A DNA stretch of 64,000 nucleotides from Pseudooceanicola aestuarii (GTDB taxonomy: Bacteria > Pseudomonadota > Alphaproteobacteria > Rhodobacterales > Rhodobacteraceae), in NCBI RefSeq assembly GCF_010614805.1, contig NZ_JAAFZC010000001.1, positions 2,148,001-2,212,000 of the forward strand. Direction: 5' to 3'. The first letter of the stretch is position 1. Every line of letters begins with the position of its first letter. Below, one piece after another: positions 27,089 through 36,600 of the stretch. The position numbers were made by a program, and so were the translations under genes. The notes under the pieces are model-generated. The model worked only from the letters and a program-made list of their open reading frames with translations, did not search any database and was not told the DNA's origin.

Positions 27089-28635
27089 TGGACGGCGTCG
27101 AACTTCAGATCCTGTGGTCCAACCTGATCGGGATCGTCAGCGAACAGGCCCGCGCCCTGCAACGCATCGCCTTTTCCCCCATCGTGCGGGAAGCGGGCGA
27201 CCTGGCCAACGGGCTGTTCGACGAACAGGCCCGCATGGTGGCCCAGGCGGTGACCGGCACGCCGGGTCATATCAATTCGCTGGCCGCCGCCGCGCGCAAC
27301 CTGCTGGCGGAATGCGATACCGACGCGCTGCAACCGGGGGACGTGCTGATCACCAATGATCCCTGGATGTCGGCAGGTCATTTCTTCGACATCACGGTCC
27401 TGTCGCCGATCTTTCGCGGCGACCGGATCATCGGCTATGCAGGCTCCACGATCCACCATTCCGACATCGGCGGCTATGGCATCGGTTCGGGTGCGCGGGA
27501 CATCCACGAAGAAGGGCTGTGGATCCCCACGATGAAGCTCTACGAGGCCGGCAAGCCCAACGAGACATTGTTTCAGCTGATCCGCCGCAACGTGCGCACG
27601 CCCGATGCGCTGATGGGCGATCTGGGCGCGCAGGTGTCTTCGGGCATGATCGCCTCGGACCGGCTGAACGCGCTGTGCGATCGCTATGGGCTGGAGGACA
27701 TCGCCGCGCTGAGCGAGGAGATCATCTCCCGCTCGGAGGCGGCGACGCGGGACGCCATTCGCAAGCTGCCGGGCGGCACCTACCACGGCAGCTCTACCTT
27801 CGATGTTCCGGGTGGGGAGGAAATCACCCTGAAGACCGCCGTGACCGTGGATGCCGAGGCGGGGGAGATCGTGGTCGATTTCGACGGCTCTTCCGGGCCG
27901 TCCTCCATGGGGATCAACGTGGTGCCCGCCTATACCCATGCCTACGCGACCTTCGCGGTGCGCTCGTCCCTGAACCCGGATCTGCCGAACAACGCCGGGT
28001 CTCTGGCGCCGATCCGTCTGAAATTGCCCGAGGAATGCGTGGTGAACGCGAAATACCCCTCGCCGGTGAATGCGCGCCATGTGGTGGGGATGTACGTGCC
28101 TTTCCCGATCCTCAAGGCGTTGGCCCAGGTGGTGCCCGATGCCGTGGTGGCCGAAGGGTCCGGGGCCGTCTGGACGGTGCAGATCCAGGGCAAGGACCGC
28201 GATGGCCGGCCCTTTACCTCGTCGATGTTCAACTATTCCGGTGGCATGGGCGCACGGGCGACAAAGCCGGGGATTTCGGCGGTGTGCTATCCCACCGGCG
28301 TTTCCGCCGTCCCCGTGGAGGTTCTGGAGGCCTCCTATCCCATCGCCTTCACCTGCAAGGAACTGGCGCATGGCACCGGCGGCGCGGGCGCGCAGCCCGG
28401 CGGCGATGGGCAGCGCATCGGCTACCGGATGCGCACCGGACGGACCTGGCTGTTGAACACCATTCCCTCGCGTCTGAAATCCGGGCCGGAGGGGCTGTTG
28501 GGTGGTCAGGACGGTCAGCCCGGTACGTTCCACATCAACGGTGAGACGGTCGCCGATACCCGCAAGAAGGAAATGCAGCCCGATGACGAGGTCTTCATGA
28601 TCACGCCGGGCGGCGGCGGCTACGGCGCCACCTGA
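27088..28635 (+). CDS. hyuB: hydantoinase/oxoprolinase family protein, subunit B
   Basis: 515-residue HyuB-type subunit. Conserved parts include SNLIGIVSEQARALQRIAFSPIVREAGDLANGLFD, GDVLITNDPWMSAGHFFDITVLSP, HHSDIGGYGIGS and the C-terminal FMITPGGGGYG. It is the catalytic partner of HyuA. The start shares one base with the hyuA stop (TAATG). It ends the operon; a perfect 12-bp stem-loop follows. Confidence 0.94.
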   Translation: MDGVELQILWSNLIGIVSEQARALQRIAFSPIVREAGDLANGLFDEQARMVAQAVTGTPGHINSLAAAARNLLAECDTDALQPGDVLITNDPWMSAGHFFDITVLSPIFRGDRIIGYAGSTIHHSDIGGYGIGSGARDIHEEGLWIPTMKLYEAGKPNETLFQLIRRNVRTPDALMGDLGAQVSSGMIASDRLNALCDRYGLEDIAALSEEIISRSEAATRDAIRKLPGGTYHGSSTFDVPGGEEITLKTAVTVDAEAGEIVVDFDGSSGPSSMGINVVPAYTHAYATFAVRSSLNPDLPNNAGSLAPIRLKLPEECVVNAKYPSPVNARHVVGMYVPFPILKALAQVVPDAVVAEGSGAVWTVQIQGKDRDGRPFTSSMFNYSGGMGARATKPGISAVCYPTGVSAVPVEVLEASYPIAFTCKELAHGTGGAGAQPGGDGQRIGYRMRTGRTWLLNTIPSRLKSGPEGLLGGQDGQPGTFHINGETVADTRKKEMQPDDEVFMITPGGGGYGAT

Positions 28636-28666
28636 CCTTCGGCGCGGGCTCTTCCCGGCGATCCCC

Positions 28667-28696
28667 GCCGCAGGCGCGCTGTCCCGCGCCTGCGGC
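28667..28696. terminator. perfect 12-bp stem-loop between hyuB and the TetR gene
   Basis: GCCGCAGGCGCG (28667-28678) and CGCGCCTGCGGC (28685-28696) pair perfectly around loop CTGTCC. It lies between convergent genes. No long T-run is present on either side, so it may act as a bidirectional stabiliser or a GC-only terminator. Confidence 0.6.
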
Positions 28697-28740
28697 ACCT
28701 TGCCTCGACGCCGCCGGACCGGTGGCCGGTGCCGGGAACG

Positions 28741-29490
28741 CTAGCCGCCGAGCCGCGCGGTCATACCGGCGGCACAGAACGCGATCAGCCCCTCCGGGGC
28801 CAGCGGTATCTGCCGGGTTTCCACCGGCTCCTGGGCCAGCGCGGCCACCCGCCAGCCGGTGGTGAGAAACGCCAGCAGGGCCGAGACGGCATAAACCAGT
28901 GCCTCCGCCCGGGCCGAGGCCGAGGCGCGGGGAAACAGGCGGGCCATCTCCTGCAAGAAGTCCTGTGCGGTGGGATCGAAAACCGCCGCTGTCAGGTCAC
29001 GCCACCGCGCATCCGCCGACACCAGCGCCACCAGTCGTGCATAGGCCAGCCATTGCGCATCGACCCGCGCACGGCTGATCAGCGGCTCGAAGAAACACCG
29101 CAACAGCCCTGCGGCATCCGGTCCGCGCCCGTTTCCGGCCTCCTCCTGTCCCGTATCGCTGGCCCCGCCCCTGGCGCGGACGGTTTCCAGCGCCGCCAAA
29201 CGGTGCCGCGCCAGGTCGTTGCCGCGCCGGGTGATCACCTGTTCGAACAGTGCCGCCTTGCCGCCGCCGTGGTGATGCACCAGCCCCAGCGGCACGCCCG
29301 CCTCCGCCGCGACGTCGCGCATGGTGGCCGCGTCATAGCCCGCCTGCGCAAACACCCGTTCGGCGGCGTCCAGGATCGTGGTCCGCCGCTCCAGCGCCTT
29401 GGCCGAGGGCGCACGCTTGCGCGGTGCGGCGGTTCGGGGCGCGGCAGAGGGGGCAGAGGATGACGGGGCGGAGGGTGACGTGGCGGCCAT
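28741..29490 (-). CDS. TetR-family transcriptional regulator
   Basis: 249-residue TetR regulator. After a low-complexity Ala/Ser/Pro N-terminus (about 1-30), the helix-turn-helix domain reads RRTTILDAAERVFAQAGYDAATMRDVAAEAGVPLGLVHHHGGGKAALFEQV; the usual Y/F-F near the end of helix 3 is replaced by HHH. The C-terminal ligand domain is helical. It is divergent from the flavin monooxygenase operon, with an 18-bp palindrome between the two starts, so it probably represses that operon and itself. Confidence 0.9.
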   Translation of the reverse strand: MAATSPSAPSSSAPSAAPRTAAPRKRAPSAKALERRTTILDAAERVFAQAGYDAATMRDVAAEAGVPLGLVHHHGGGKAALFEQVITRRGNDLARHRLAALETVRARGGASDTGQEEAGNGRGPDAAGLLRCFFEPLISRARVDAQWLAYARLVALVSADARWRDLTAAVFDPTAQDFLQEMARLFPRASASARAEALVYAVSALLAFLTTGWRVAALAQEPVETRQIPLAPEGLIAFCAAGMTARLGG

Positions 29491-29509
29491 CGGAAAACTC
29501 TTGCCTTAT

Positions 29510-29527
29510 ATTGAACATCTGTTCAAT
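29510..29527. promoter_or_regulatory. palindromic TetR operator candidate
   Basis: ATTGAAC-ATCT-GTTCAAT: perfect 7-bp arms around a 4-bp centre, in the middle of the 64-bp interval between the TetR gene start (29490) and the monooxygenase start (29555). Size and position suit a TetR dimer blocking both promoters. Confidence 0.75.
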
Positions 29528-29554
29528 CTAACCGCCAGGGAGAGGGAGAACAAC

Positions 29555-30874
29555 ATGGCGTCTGCAACCGGACAATATGCGCTGATCGGTGCCGGGCCGA
29601 TGGGTTTGGCTGCGGCCAAGGTGCTGATCGAACACGATATTCCCTTTCAGGGGTTCGAGATGCATACCGATGTCGGCGGGCTGTGGGACATTGATGGCCC
29701 GAACTCCACGATGTACGAGACGGCGCATCTGATCTCCTCCCGCTCAATGACGGAATTCACCGATTTCCCGATGGCCGACGGCGTAGCGGAATATCCCTCG
29801 CACCGGGAAATGGCGCGGTATTTCAGGGATTTCGCCGATCACTACGGGCTGCGGCAGCATTTCCGCTTTGGTGCTCAGGTGACGGAGGTTACGCCGCTGG
29901 GCGCACCGGGCGAAGGCTGGCGGGTTGCCTGGCGCGATGCCGAGGGGACCCATACGGCGGAATTCGCAGGCGTGCTGATCGCGAACGGCACCTTGTCCGA
30001 ACCCAACATGCCGACGTTCTCAGGCCAGTTCGCGGGCGAGATCCTGCACAGTTCGCAATACCGCAGCCCGGATGTCTTTCGCGACAAGCGGGTGCTGATC
30101 GTCGGGGCGGGCAATTCCGGCTGCGACATCGCCGTCGATGCCATCCACCACGGCCAAAGCTGCGACATTTCCATGCGCCGGGGCTATTATTTCGTGCCCA
30201 AGTACATCTTCGGCCGCCCGGCCGACACGCTGGGCGGCGCGATCAAGCTGCCGATGTGGCTGAAACGCAAGGTCGACGGCGCCATCCTGCGCTGGTTCGT
30301 GGGGGATCCGTCGAAATACGGCTTTCCCATGCCGGATTACCGCCTGTACGAAAGCCATCCGATCGTGAACTCGCTGATCCTGTTCCACGCGGGCCATGGC
30401 GACATCGCCGTGCGCCCGGATATCGACCGGACGGAGGGGCACCGCGTCTGGTTCAAGGATGGCAGCAGCGCGGAATATGACCTGATCCTGGCCGCGACAG
30501 GCTACCGGCTTCACTACCCGTTCATCGACCGCGCCTTGTTGAACTGGCAGGGAGATGCGCCGCATCTCTACCTGAACGCGCTGCATCCCGATCGCGACGA
30601 CCTGTTCGTGCTGGGCATGGTCGAAGCTTCGGGCCTGGGCTGGCAGGGCCGCCACGAACAGGCAGAGCTGGTGGCGCGCTACATCAGGGGGTTGAACGAT
30701 GGCTCCGCCGCGGCGCTTCGCTTGCAGGCGGAGAAGGCGCGCGGTTTCGACCGTGCCACGGGGGGCATGCGCTACCTCGACCTGCCGCGCATGGCCTATT
30801 ATGTGGACAAGGCCACCTACCGCAAGGCCGTCACCGGGTGGAGCCGCACCCTGACCAGGGACGCCCGCACATGA
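29555..30874 (+). CDS. flavin-containing monooxygenase (FMO-like)
   Basis: 439-residue FAD/NADPH monooxygenase. FAD site GAGPMGLAAAKV at residues 12-23; the FMO identity motif appears as FSGQFAGEILHSSQY; NADPH site GAGNSGCDIAVD; and the late ATGY motif as LAATGYRLHYPF. FMOs oxygenate N, S or, in the Baeyer-Villiger subgroup, ketones. It is first in a four-gene operon with a BASS carrier and two dehydrogenases. AGAGGGAG lies before ATG 29555. Stop overlaps the next start (ATGA). Confidence 0.9.
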   Translation: MASATGQYALIGAGPMGLAAAKVLIEHDIPFQGFEMHTDVGGLWDIDGPNSTMYETAHLISSRSMTEFTDFPMADGVAEYPSHREMARYFRDFADHYGLRQHFRFGAQVTEVTPLGAPGEGWRVAWRDAEGTHTAEFAGVLIANGTLSEPNMPTFSGQFAGEILHSSQYRSPDVFRDKRVLIVGAGNSGCDIAVDAIHHGQSCDISMRRGYYFVPKYIFGRPADTLGGAIKLPMWLKRKVDGAILRWFVGDPSKYGFPMPDYRLYESHPIVNSLILFHAGHGDIAVRPDIDRTEGHRVWFKDGSSAEYDLILAATGYRLHYPFIDRALLNWQGDAPHLYLNALHPDRDDLFVLGMVEASGLGWQGRHEQAELVARYIRGLNDGSAAALRLQAEKARGFDRATGGMRYLDLPRMAYYVDKATYRKAVTGWSRTLTRDART

Positions 30875-31770
30875 CCCCCATCGATGACGTCACCCTGAAC
30901 TTCAGCCCCGCCTCCCTGATGCTGCTGAACGCGATCCTGGCCATTGTGGTGTTCTCCGTCGCGATCGACCTGACCCTGCGCGATTTCCGAACGCTGGGTC
31001 GCGCGCCCAAGCCGCTGTTCGTGGGCTTTGCCGCGCAATTCCTGGTGCTGCCTGCGGTGACATTCGCGCTGGTCATGGTGACGCGGCCGCAGGCCTCCAT
31101 CGCGCTGGGCCTGATCCTTGTGGCGGCCTGTCCGGGCGGCACGATCTCCAACTTCTTCACCCACCGGGCGCGGGGCAACACCGCGCTGTCGCTGTCGATG
31201 ACGGCGCTGGCCACCATCGGGGCCATTGTCCTGACGCCTCTGAACATCGCGTTCTGGGGCGGGCTCTATCCGCCCAGCCGCGAGATTCTGCGCCAGACGG
31301 CGGTGGATCCGGTGACGGTGGCGATCACCGTGGGGCTGATGCTGCTGCTGCCGCTGGTGCTGGGGATCACGCTGAACACCCGCGCCCCGCGCCTGGCCGA
31401 TCGGCTGCGCGGGCCGTTGAAACATGTGTCGATGGGGATCTTCGTGGTCTTCATCCTGGCCGCCCTGGCCGGGAACTGGAGCTATTTCCTGGCATATGCC
31501 GGGCCGATCTCGGGGCTGGTCATCGCCCATAACGCGCTGGCGCTTGCGGGGGGCTATGCGCTGGCGCGGGCGGCGGGGCTGACGGTGGCCGACCGCCGGG
31601 CCGTGACGCTGGAGACGGGGATCCAGAATTCCGGTCTGGGGTTGGTGCTGATCTTCGCCTTCTTCGGAGGTCTGGGCGGCATGGCCATCGTGGCGGCGCT
31701 GTGGGGGATCTGGCACGTCATTTCCGGCTTTGCCGTGGCGGCGCTGTTCGTGCGCCGAGACGACGCATGA
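30871..31770 (+). CDS. bile acid:sodium symporter (BASS) family transporter
   Basis: 299-residue membrane protein with nine to ten hydrophobic segments. AACPGGTISNFFTHRARGNTALSLSMTALATI is the sodium-site signature of BASS proteins, and ETGIQNSGLGLVLI is the second crossover motif. Members carry bile acids, pantoate, keto acids and other organic anions. It overlaps the monooxygenase and epimerase genes by 4 bp each, so it should move the substrate or product of these enzymes. Confidence 0.9.
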   Translation: MTPIDDVTLNFSPASLMLLNAILAIVVFSVAIDLTLRDFRTLGRAPKPLFVGFAAQFLVLPAVTFALVMVTRPQASIALGLILVAACPGGTISNFFTHRARGNTALSLSMTALATIGAIVLTPLNIAFWGGLYPPSREILRQTAVDPVTVAITVGLMLLLPLVLGITLNTRAPRLADRLRGPLKHVSMGIFVVFILAALAGNWSYFLAYAGPISGLVIAHNALALAGGYALARAAGLTVADRRAVTLETGIQNSGLGLVLIFAFFGGLGGMAIVAALWGIWHVISGFAVAALFVRRDDA

Positions 31771-32711
31771 CGCGGATCCTGATCACCGGCGCGGCGGGAA
31801 TGATCGGCCGCGCGCTGCTGTCGGAATTGCAGGCGCGCGGTCAGGCGGGCGATGTCCTGGCGACCGACCTGGCGCCGCCCGAAGATCTGCCCGAAACGGT
31901 GGCCTTTCGCCGGCTGGACGTGACCACAGACGCCGCGGCCGGTATCATCGCCGCGGCCCGGCCGGAGGTTATCGTGCACCTGGCCTCCATCGTGACGCCG
32001 GGTCCGGGGATGGGCCGCGCGGCGGCCCATGCGGTGGATGTGGCGGGCAGCGGCCGGGTGATCGCGGCGGCGCGGCAGGCCGGGGTGCGGCGGTTGGTGG
32101 TGACCTCCTCCGGGGCGGCCTACGGCTACCATCCCGACAACCCGGTGCCGCTGCGCGAGGGCGACGCCCTTCGCGGCAATCCCGAATTTCCCTATGCCGA
32201 TCACAAGCGCCAGGTGGAGGAGATGCTGGCCCGCGCCCGCGCCGATCACCCCGCGCTGGAACAGGTGGTGCTGCGGGTCGGTACGGTTCTGGACACGGGC
32301 ACCGACAATCAGATCACGGCCCTGTTCCACAAGCGCCGCCTGCTGGCGATCCGCGGCAGCGACAGCCCCTTTGTCTTCATCTGGGCACAGGATCTGGCCC
32401 GGATCCTGGCGCGGGCGGCGCTGGAGGGACCGGCGGGGATCTTCAACGTGGCCGGTGACGGCGCATTGGGCATCGACGATCTGGCCCGGCGCCTGAATCG
32501 CCCGGTGCTGCGCCTGCCTGCCGCCGCTTTGCGCGCGGCGCTGGCGCTGGCGAAACCGCTGGGCCTGTCGCGCTACGGGCCGGAACAGGTGCGGTTCCTG
32601 CAATTCCGCCCGGTGCTGGCCAATGACGCGTTGAAATCCGAATTCGGCTATACCCCAAGGCTGAGCAGCGCCGAGGTCTTCGACCTTTGGTGCCGGGGGG
32701 AGGGGCTGTGA
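31767..32711 (+). CDS. NAD-dependent epimerase/dehydratase-type (extended SDR) protein
   Basis: 314-residue extended short-chain dehydrogenase. It has the NAD motif TRILITGAAGMIGRALLSEL, VIVHLASIVTPG, VVTSSGAAYGYH and the catalytic YADHKRQ (Y-x3-K). The C-terminal half is shorter than in sugar epimerases and lacks a clear nucleotide-sugar site. Extended SDRs also include 3-beta-hydroxysteroid dehydrogenases and other alcohol dehydrogenases, which would fit a BASS carrier and a monooxygenase. Translationally coupled on both sides (ATGA before, GTGA after). Confidence 0.85.
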   Translation: MTRILITGAAGMIGRALLSELQARGQAGDVLATDLAPPEDLPETVAFRRLDVTTDAAAGIIAAARPEVIVHLASIVTPGPGMGRAAAHAVDVAGSGRVIAAARQAGVRRLVVTSSGAAYGYHPDNPVPLREGDALRGNPEFPYADHKRQVEEMLARARADHPALEQVVLRVGTVLDTGTDNQITALFHKRRLLAIRGSDSPFVFIWAQDLARILARAALEGPAGIFNVAGDGALGIDDLARRLNRPVLRLPAAALRAALALAKPLGLSRYGPEQVRFLQFRPVLANDALKSEFGYTPRLSSAEVFDLWCRGEGL

Positions 32712-33478
32712 AACATGCGGTGATTTCCGGCGGCGCGGGCGGGCTGGGGCTGGCATTGTCGGCGGCGCTGCGGGGCCGGGGCTGGCGGGTCAGCCTGCTG
32801 GATCGCGACATCTCCGCCGTGCGGGAGATGCCGCAGCAGCAGGTCATCGCCTGCGATCTGACCGACCCGGCGGCGCTGGCGGCGGCCTGCGCGCAGGTGA
32901 CGGCGGGCGGCGCGGGGGTGGACCTGGCGATCTACAATGCCGGGATCACCCAGATCGGCCCGTTCGACACCCTGTCCGAGGCCGCCCACCGACGGGTGTT
33001 CGAGGTGAATTACTTCGCCGCCGTGGCCATGGCGGGGCACTTGCTGGAAGCGGTGCGGCAAGTGGGCGGGACGCATCTGGCGATCTCTTCGGTGGCGGGG
33101 TTCACGCCGCTGTTTCACCGGACGGCCTATGCCGCATCAAAACACGCGTTGGAGGGGTTTTTCAAATCGCTCCGCTCGGAGGAGGCGGCGCATGACGTGC
33201 GCGTGCAGATCGCCGCACCGTCCTTTGTGGCCACGAATATCGGCCGGGCCGAACGGCAACCGGACGGGATCGCCCGGCCCGGATCGGCCACCGACGGGAT
33301 GGATTACATGACCCCCGAAGCCGCCGCCCGCGTCATCCTGCGCGGGCTGGACAGGGCCGGGCCGATGATCCCGGTGGGCCGCGTGGCGCGCGCGGCCTGG
33401 TGGATCAACCGCCTGTCCCCCGCCACCTTTCAGCGGTTGATGGAGCGGAACATGCGCGATTCGGGAAAACCGGATTGA
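32708..33478 (+). CDS. classical short-chain dehydrogenase/reductase
   Basis: 256-residue SDR. Cofactor motif SGGAGGLGLALSAAL, a YNAGI segment (NAG motif), catalytic Ser in ISSVAG and YAASKHALEGF (Y-x3-K). The cofactor is probably NAD(H), since an Asp follows the second strand (LLDRD). GTG 32708 overlaps the preceding stop by 4 bp and has a strong GGGGGGAGGGG upstream. It ends the operon; a hairpin follows. Substrate is unknown; together with the preceding genes it suggests stepwise oxidation of a hydroxylated hydrophobic acid. Confidence 0.88.
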   Translation: MKHAVISGGAGGLGLALSAALRGRGWRVSLLDRDISAVREMPQQQVIACDLTDPAALAAACAQVTAGGAGVDLAIYNAGITQIGPFDTLSEAAHRRVFEVNYFAAVAMAGHLLEAVRQVGGTHLAISSVAGFTPLFHRTAYAASKHALEGFFKSLRSEEAAHDVRVQIAAPSFVATNIGRAERQPDGIARPGSATDGMDYMTPEAAARVILRGLDRAGPMIPVGRVARAAWWINRLSPATFQRLMERNMRDSGKPD

Positions 33479-33486
33479 GGGAACTG

Positions 33487-33504
33487 GCCACCGTGACCGG
33501 TGGC
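33487..33504 (+). terminator. stem-loop after the SDR gene
   Basis: GCCACCG (33487-33493), loop TGAC, CGGTGGC (33498-33504), 8 bases after the stop. No T-run follows. The rest of the 187-bp gap contains repeated GGGGCTGGC and GGCCAGCC segments but no gene. Confidence 0.5.
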
Positions 33505-33665
33505 GCGGCGTGACGGGGCTGGCGCGGCATGATGGGGCTGGCCGAAGGAAGGCGCCTCGCACCGTGACCGGCCAGCCTGGATCGGCCAGCCCGGATCAGC
33601 CGGACCCGAGGGCGGCGGACAGGGTTGCCACCGGCCCCGCCCGCCCCTGTCTTTCATCCCGCCCT

Positions 33666-36600
33666 TCACCCCACGTGGGCGTCGTCGGGGGCGCGGGGCA
33701 GCAGCGGCCGGATCGCGCGCAAGGCACCGTCGATATAGGTCAGCAGCACCGGCACCACCACCAACGTCAGCAGCGAGGACGAGATCAGTCCGCCGATCAC
33801 CGCATGGGCCATCGGCGCGTTCTGCCCGGATCCGCCATGGATGTTCAGCGCCAATGGCAACATCCCGAAGATCATCGCCAGCGTGGTCATGACGATGGGC
33901 CGGAACCGTGTCGATCCGGCCTCCAGCAGGGCGTCGAACAGGTTCAGCCCGGCACGGCGGTGCTGGTTGGCATTGTCCACCAGCAGGATCGCGTTCTTCA
34001 CCACCAGCCCCATCAGCATGATGAACCCGATGACGGAAAACATGTTCAACGTCGAGCCGCCGACCAGCAGGCCCCCCATCACCCCGATCAGCGCCAGCGG
34101 CAGCGAGGACATGATCGCCAGCGGCTGCACGAAGCTGCCGAATTGCGAGGCCAGCACCAGGTAGATGAACACCACCGCCAGGGTCAGCGCCGCCAGCGCC
34201 GAGGCGCCGGATTCCGCGATCTGTTCGCTGTCGCCGCCGAACCCTGTGCGATAGCCGGGTGGCAGGTCCAGCGCGGCGATCGCCTGCGCGACCAGCGGCT
34301 GCGCGGCACGGATGTCGATCCCGTCCAGCCCGGCCGTGACCTCGACCGACCGCTCGCGGTCCTCCCGCGTGATCTCTCCCGGTCCGGTTGAGCTCTGGAC
34401 CGTGGCGATCTGGTCCAGCCGGATCACCCCGGTGCCGTCGGCATTGGTGGCCACCGGCAGCGATCCCAGCCGGCTGGCGTCGTTGCGCACCGCCTCCGGC
34501 AGGCGCAGCAGCACGTCGTAGCTGTCGCCGTCGGGCGCCGTCCAGTCCGACACCGTCTGGCCCGCGATCATCGGCGACAGCGCCCGCCCGACCTGCGCAA
34601 GCGACACGCCCAGGTCCGAGGCCGCGTCGCGGTCGATGCGGATGCCGATGGTGGGTTGCGGGTCGTCCAGGCTGGTACGGACATCGGCAAATCCGGGGAT
34701 CGCCTCCAGCTTCTCGGCCAGTTGGCGGGACAGGCGGGTCAGTGCTTCCAGGTCTTCGCCGTAGATCTTGACGGCGACGGGGGTGGCCACACCGCTGCCG
34801 AAGGAGCCGGGCGGGCCGACGCGGAACCGGGCGCCGGGCACGGCCTCCAGCGCCTCGCGCATTGGCGGGGTCAGGGTGGTGGGTGTCTCCGATCGCTGCG
34901 TCGTATCGGTCAGGCGCACGATGATGGAGGCGGCGTTTTCCCCCGAGTTGGTGCCGGAATTGACCGTCGCATAGGTGCCGACCACCTGCGGAAATGCGCG
35001 CAGGATGCCGTCCACCTGAGCGATCTTTTCGGCCGTGCGCGCCAGCGGCGTGCCCACCGGCATCTCCAGATCTACCTGCATTTCGGAATTGTCCGCCGGG
35101 GGCACGAACTCCGCACCGACCAACGGGAACAATGCCAGCCCGCCGATAAAGAAGGCCAGCGCCGCCATCAGCGTCGCCTTGCGCCAGCGCAGGCAGATCC
35201 GCAGCAGCCCGCGATAGCGCCGGGCCAGCCAGTCGAAGAACCGTTCGAACTGGTGTACCGCCCGGCCCAGCGGCCCGCGTTTCGCGCCCGGTTCCGCCGC
35301 CGGGTCGTACCAGACCGACGACATCATCGGATCCAGCGTGAAGGAGACGAACAGCGAGATCAGCACCGCCACCGACACGGTGATGCCGAATTGCAGGAAG
35401 AACCGGCCCAGGATCCCCTCCATGAAGGCCACGGGCAGGAAGACGGCGACGATGGAAAGGGTGGTGGCAAAGACGGCCAGCCCGATCTCGTTGGTGCCGT
35501 CCAGTGCGGCCTGCCTGTGATCCTTGCCCATGTGCAGGTGGCGCATGATGTTCTCGCGCACCACGATGGCGTCGTCGATCAGGATACCCACGGCCAGCGA
35601 CAGCGCCATCATGGTCATCATGTTCAGGGTGAAGCCCAGGAAATAGATCGCCGCCATGGTCCCGATGATCGAAATCGGTAGCGTCAGCCCGGTGATCACC
35701 GTGGATCGCCAGGAATTCAGGAACAGGAACACGATCACCGTGGCCAGCAACGCGCCTTCGATCAGCATGGATTGCACGGATTCGAAGCTGTGTTCGACGG
35801 GCACCGCATTGTCGCGGATGATCTCAAGGTCGATGCCGTCATACAGGGGATCTTCGGCCAGCGCCGCGATCTCTTCCCGCACGGCCTCGGCCACGGCGAC
35901 GGTATTGGCGCCCTGGGTCTTCACGATGTCCACGGCCAGCGCTGTCTCTCCGTTCAGCATGGCAAGGGAGGTGCGTTCCGCCATTTCCGTGCCGATGCTG
36001 GACACGTCGCCCAGACGCACCGGGTAGCCGCCGCGCCGGGCGATGATGATTTCGTCGAAATCGCCCAGGTTCTCGATCCGGCCTTCCACCTGTACCGTCT
36101 GCTTGCTGCCGCCTTCGGTCACCGCGCCGGCGGGAAGGTCGGTGTTTTCCGCCGCCAGCGCCGCCGCGATTTCGGAGGCGCCGATGCCAAGCGCGGCCTG
36201 TCGGTCCGGGTCGATCAGCACATGGACCTCGCGCGGCAGCCCGCCCACGACCGAGGCGCGGCCCACGCCGGGGATGTTGGACAGCCGGGTCGCCAGCTGA
36301 TCCTCTGCCAGGGCGGTCAGCACGCCGGTGTCATAGCGATCCGACGACAGCCCGACCGAGATGATCGGCAGCTCCGAGGGGTCGAACCGCAGGATCTGCG
36401 GATCCTCGGCGGTGTCGGGCAGGGTGCCCTCGATCTGGGCGATGCGGTCACGCACGTCCTGCGCCGCGACGGAGCTGTCGATCTCCAGTTCGAACTGGAT
36501 CAGCACCAGGGAGGAACCCGTCTGCGCGGTGGAACTGATCGTGTCGATGCCCGACAGGGTGGATACACTGTCCTCCATCGGCTTGATGATGTCGGCCTCC

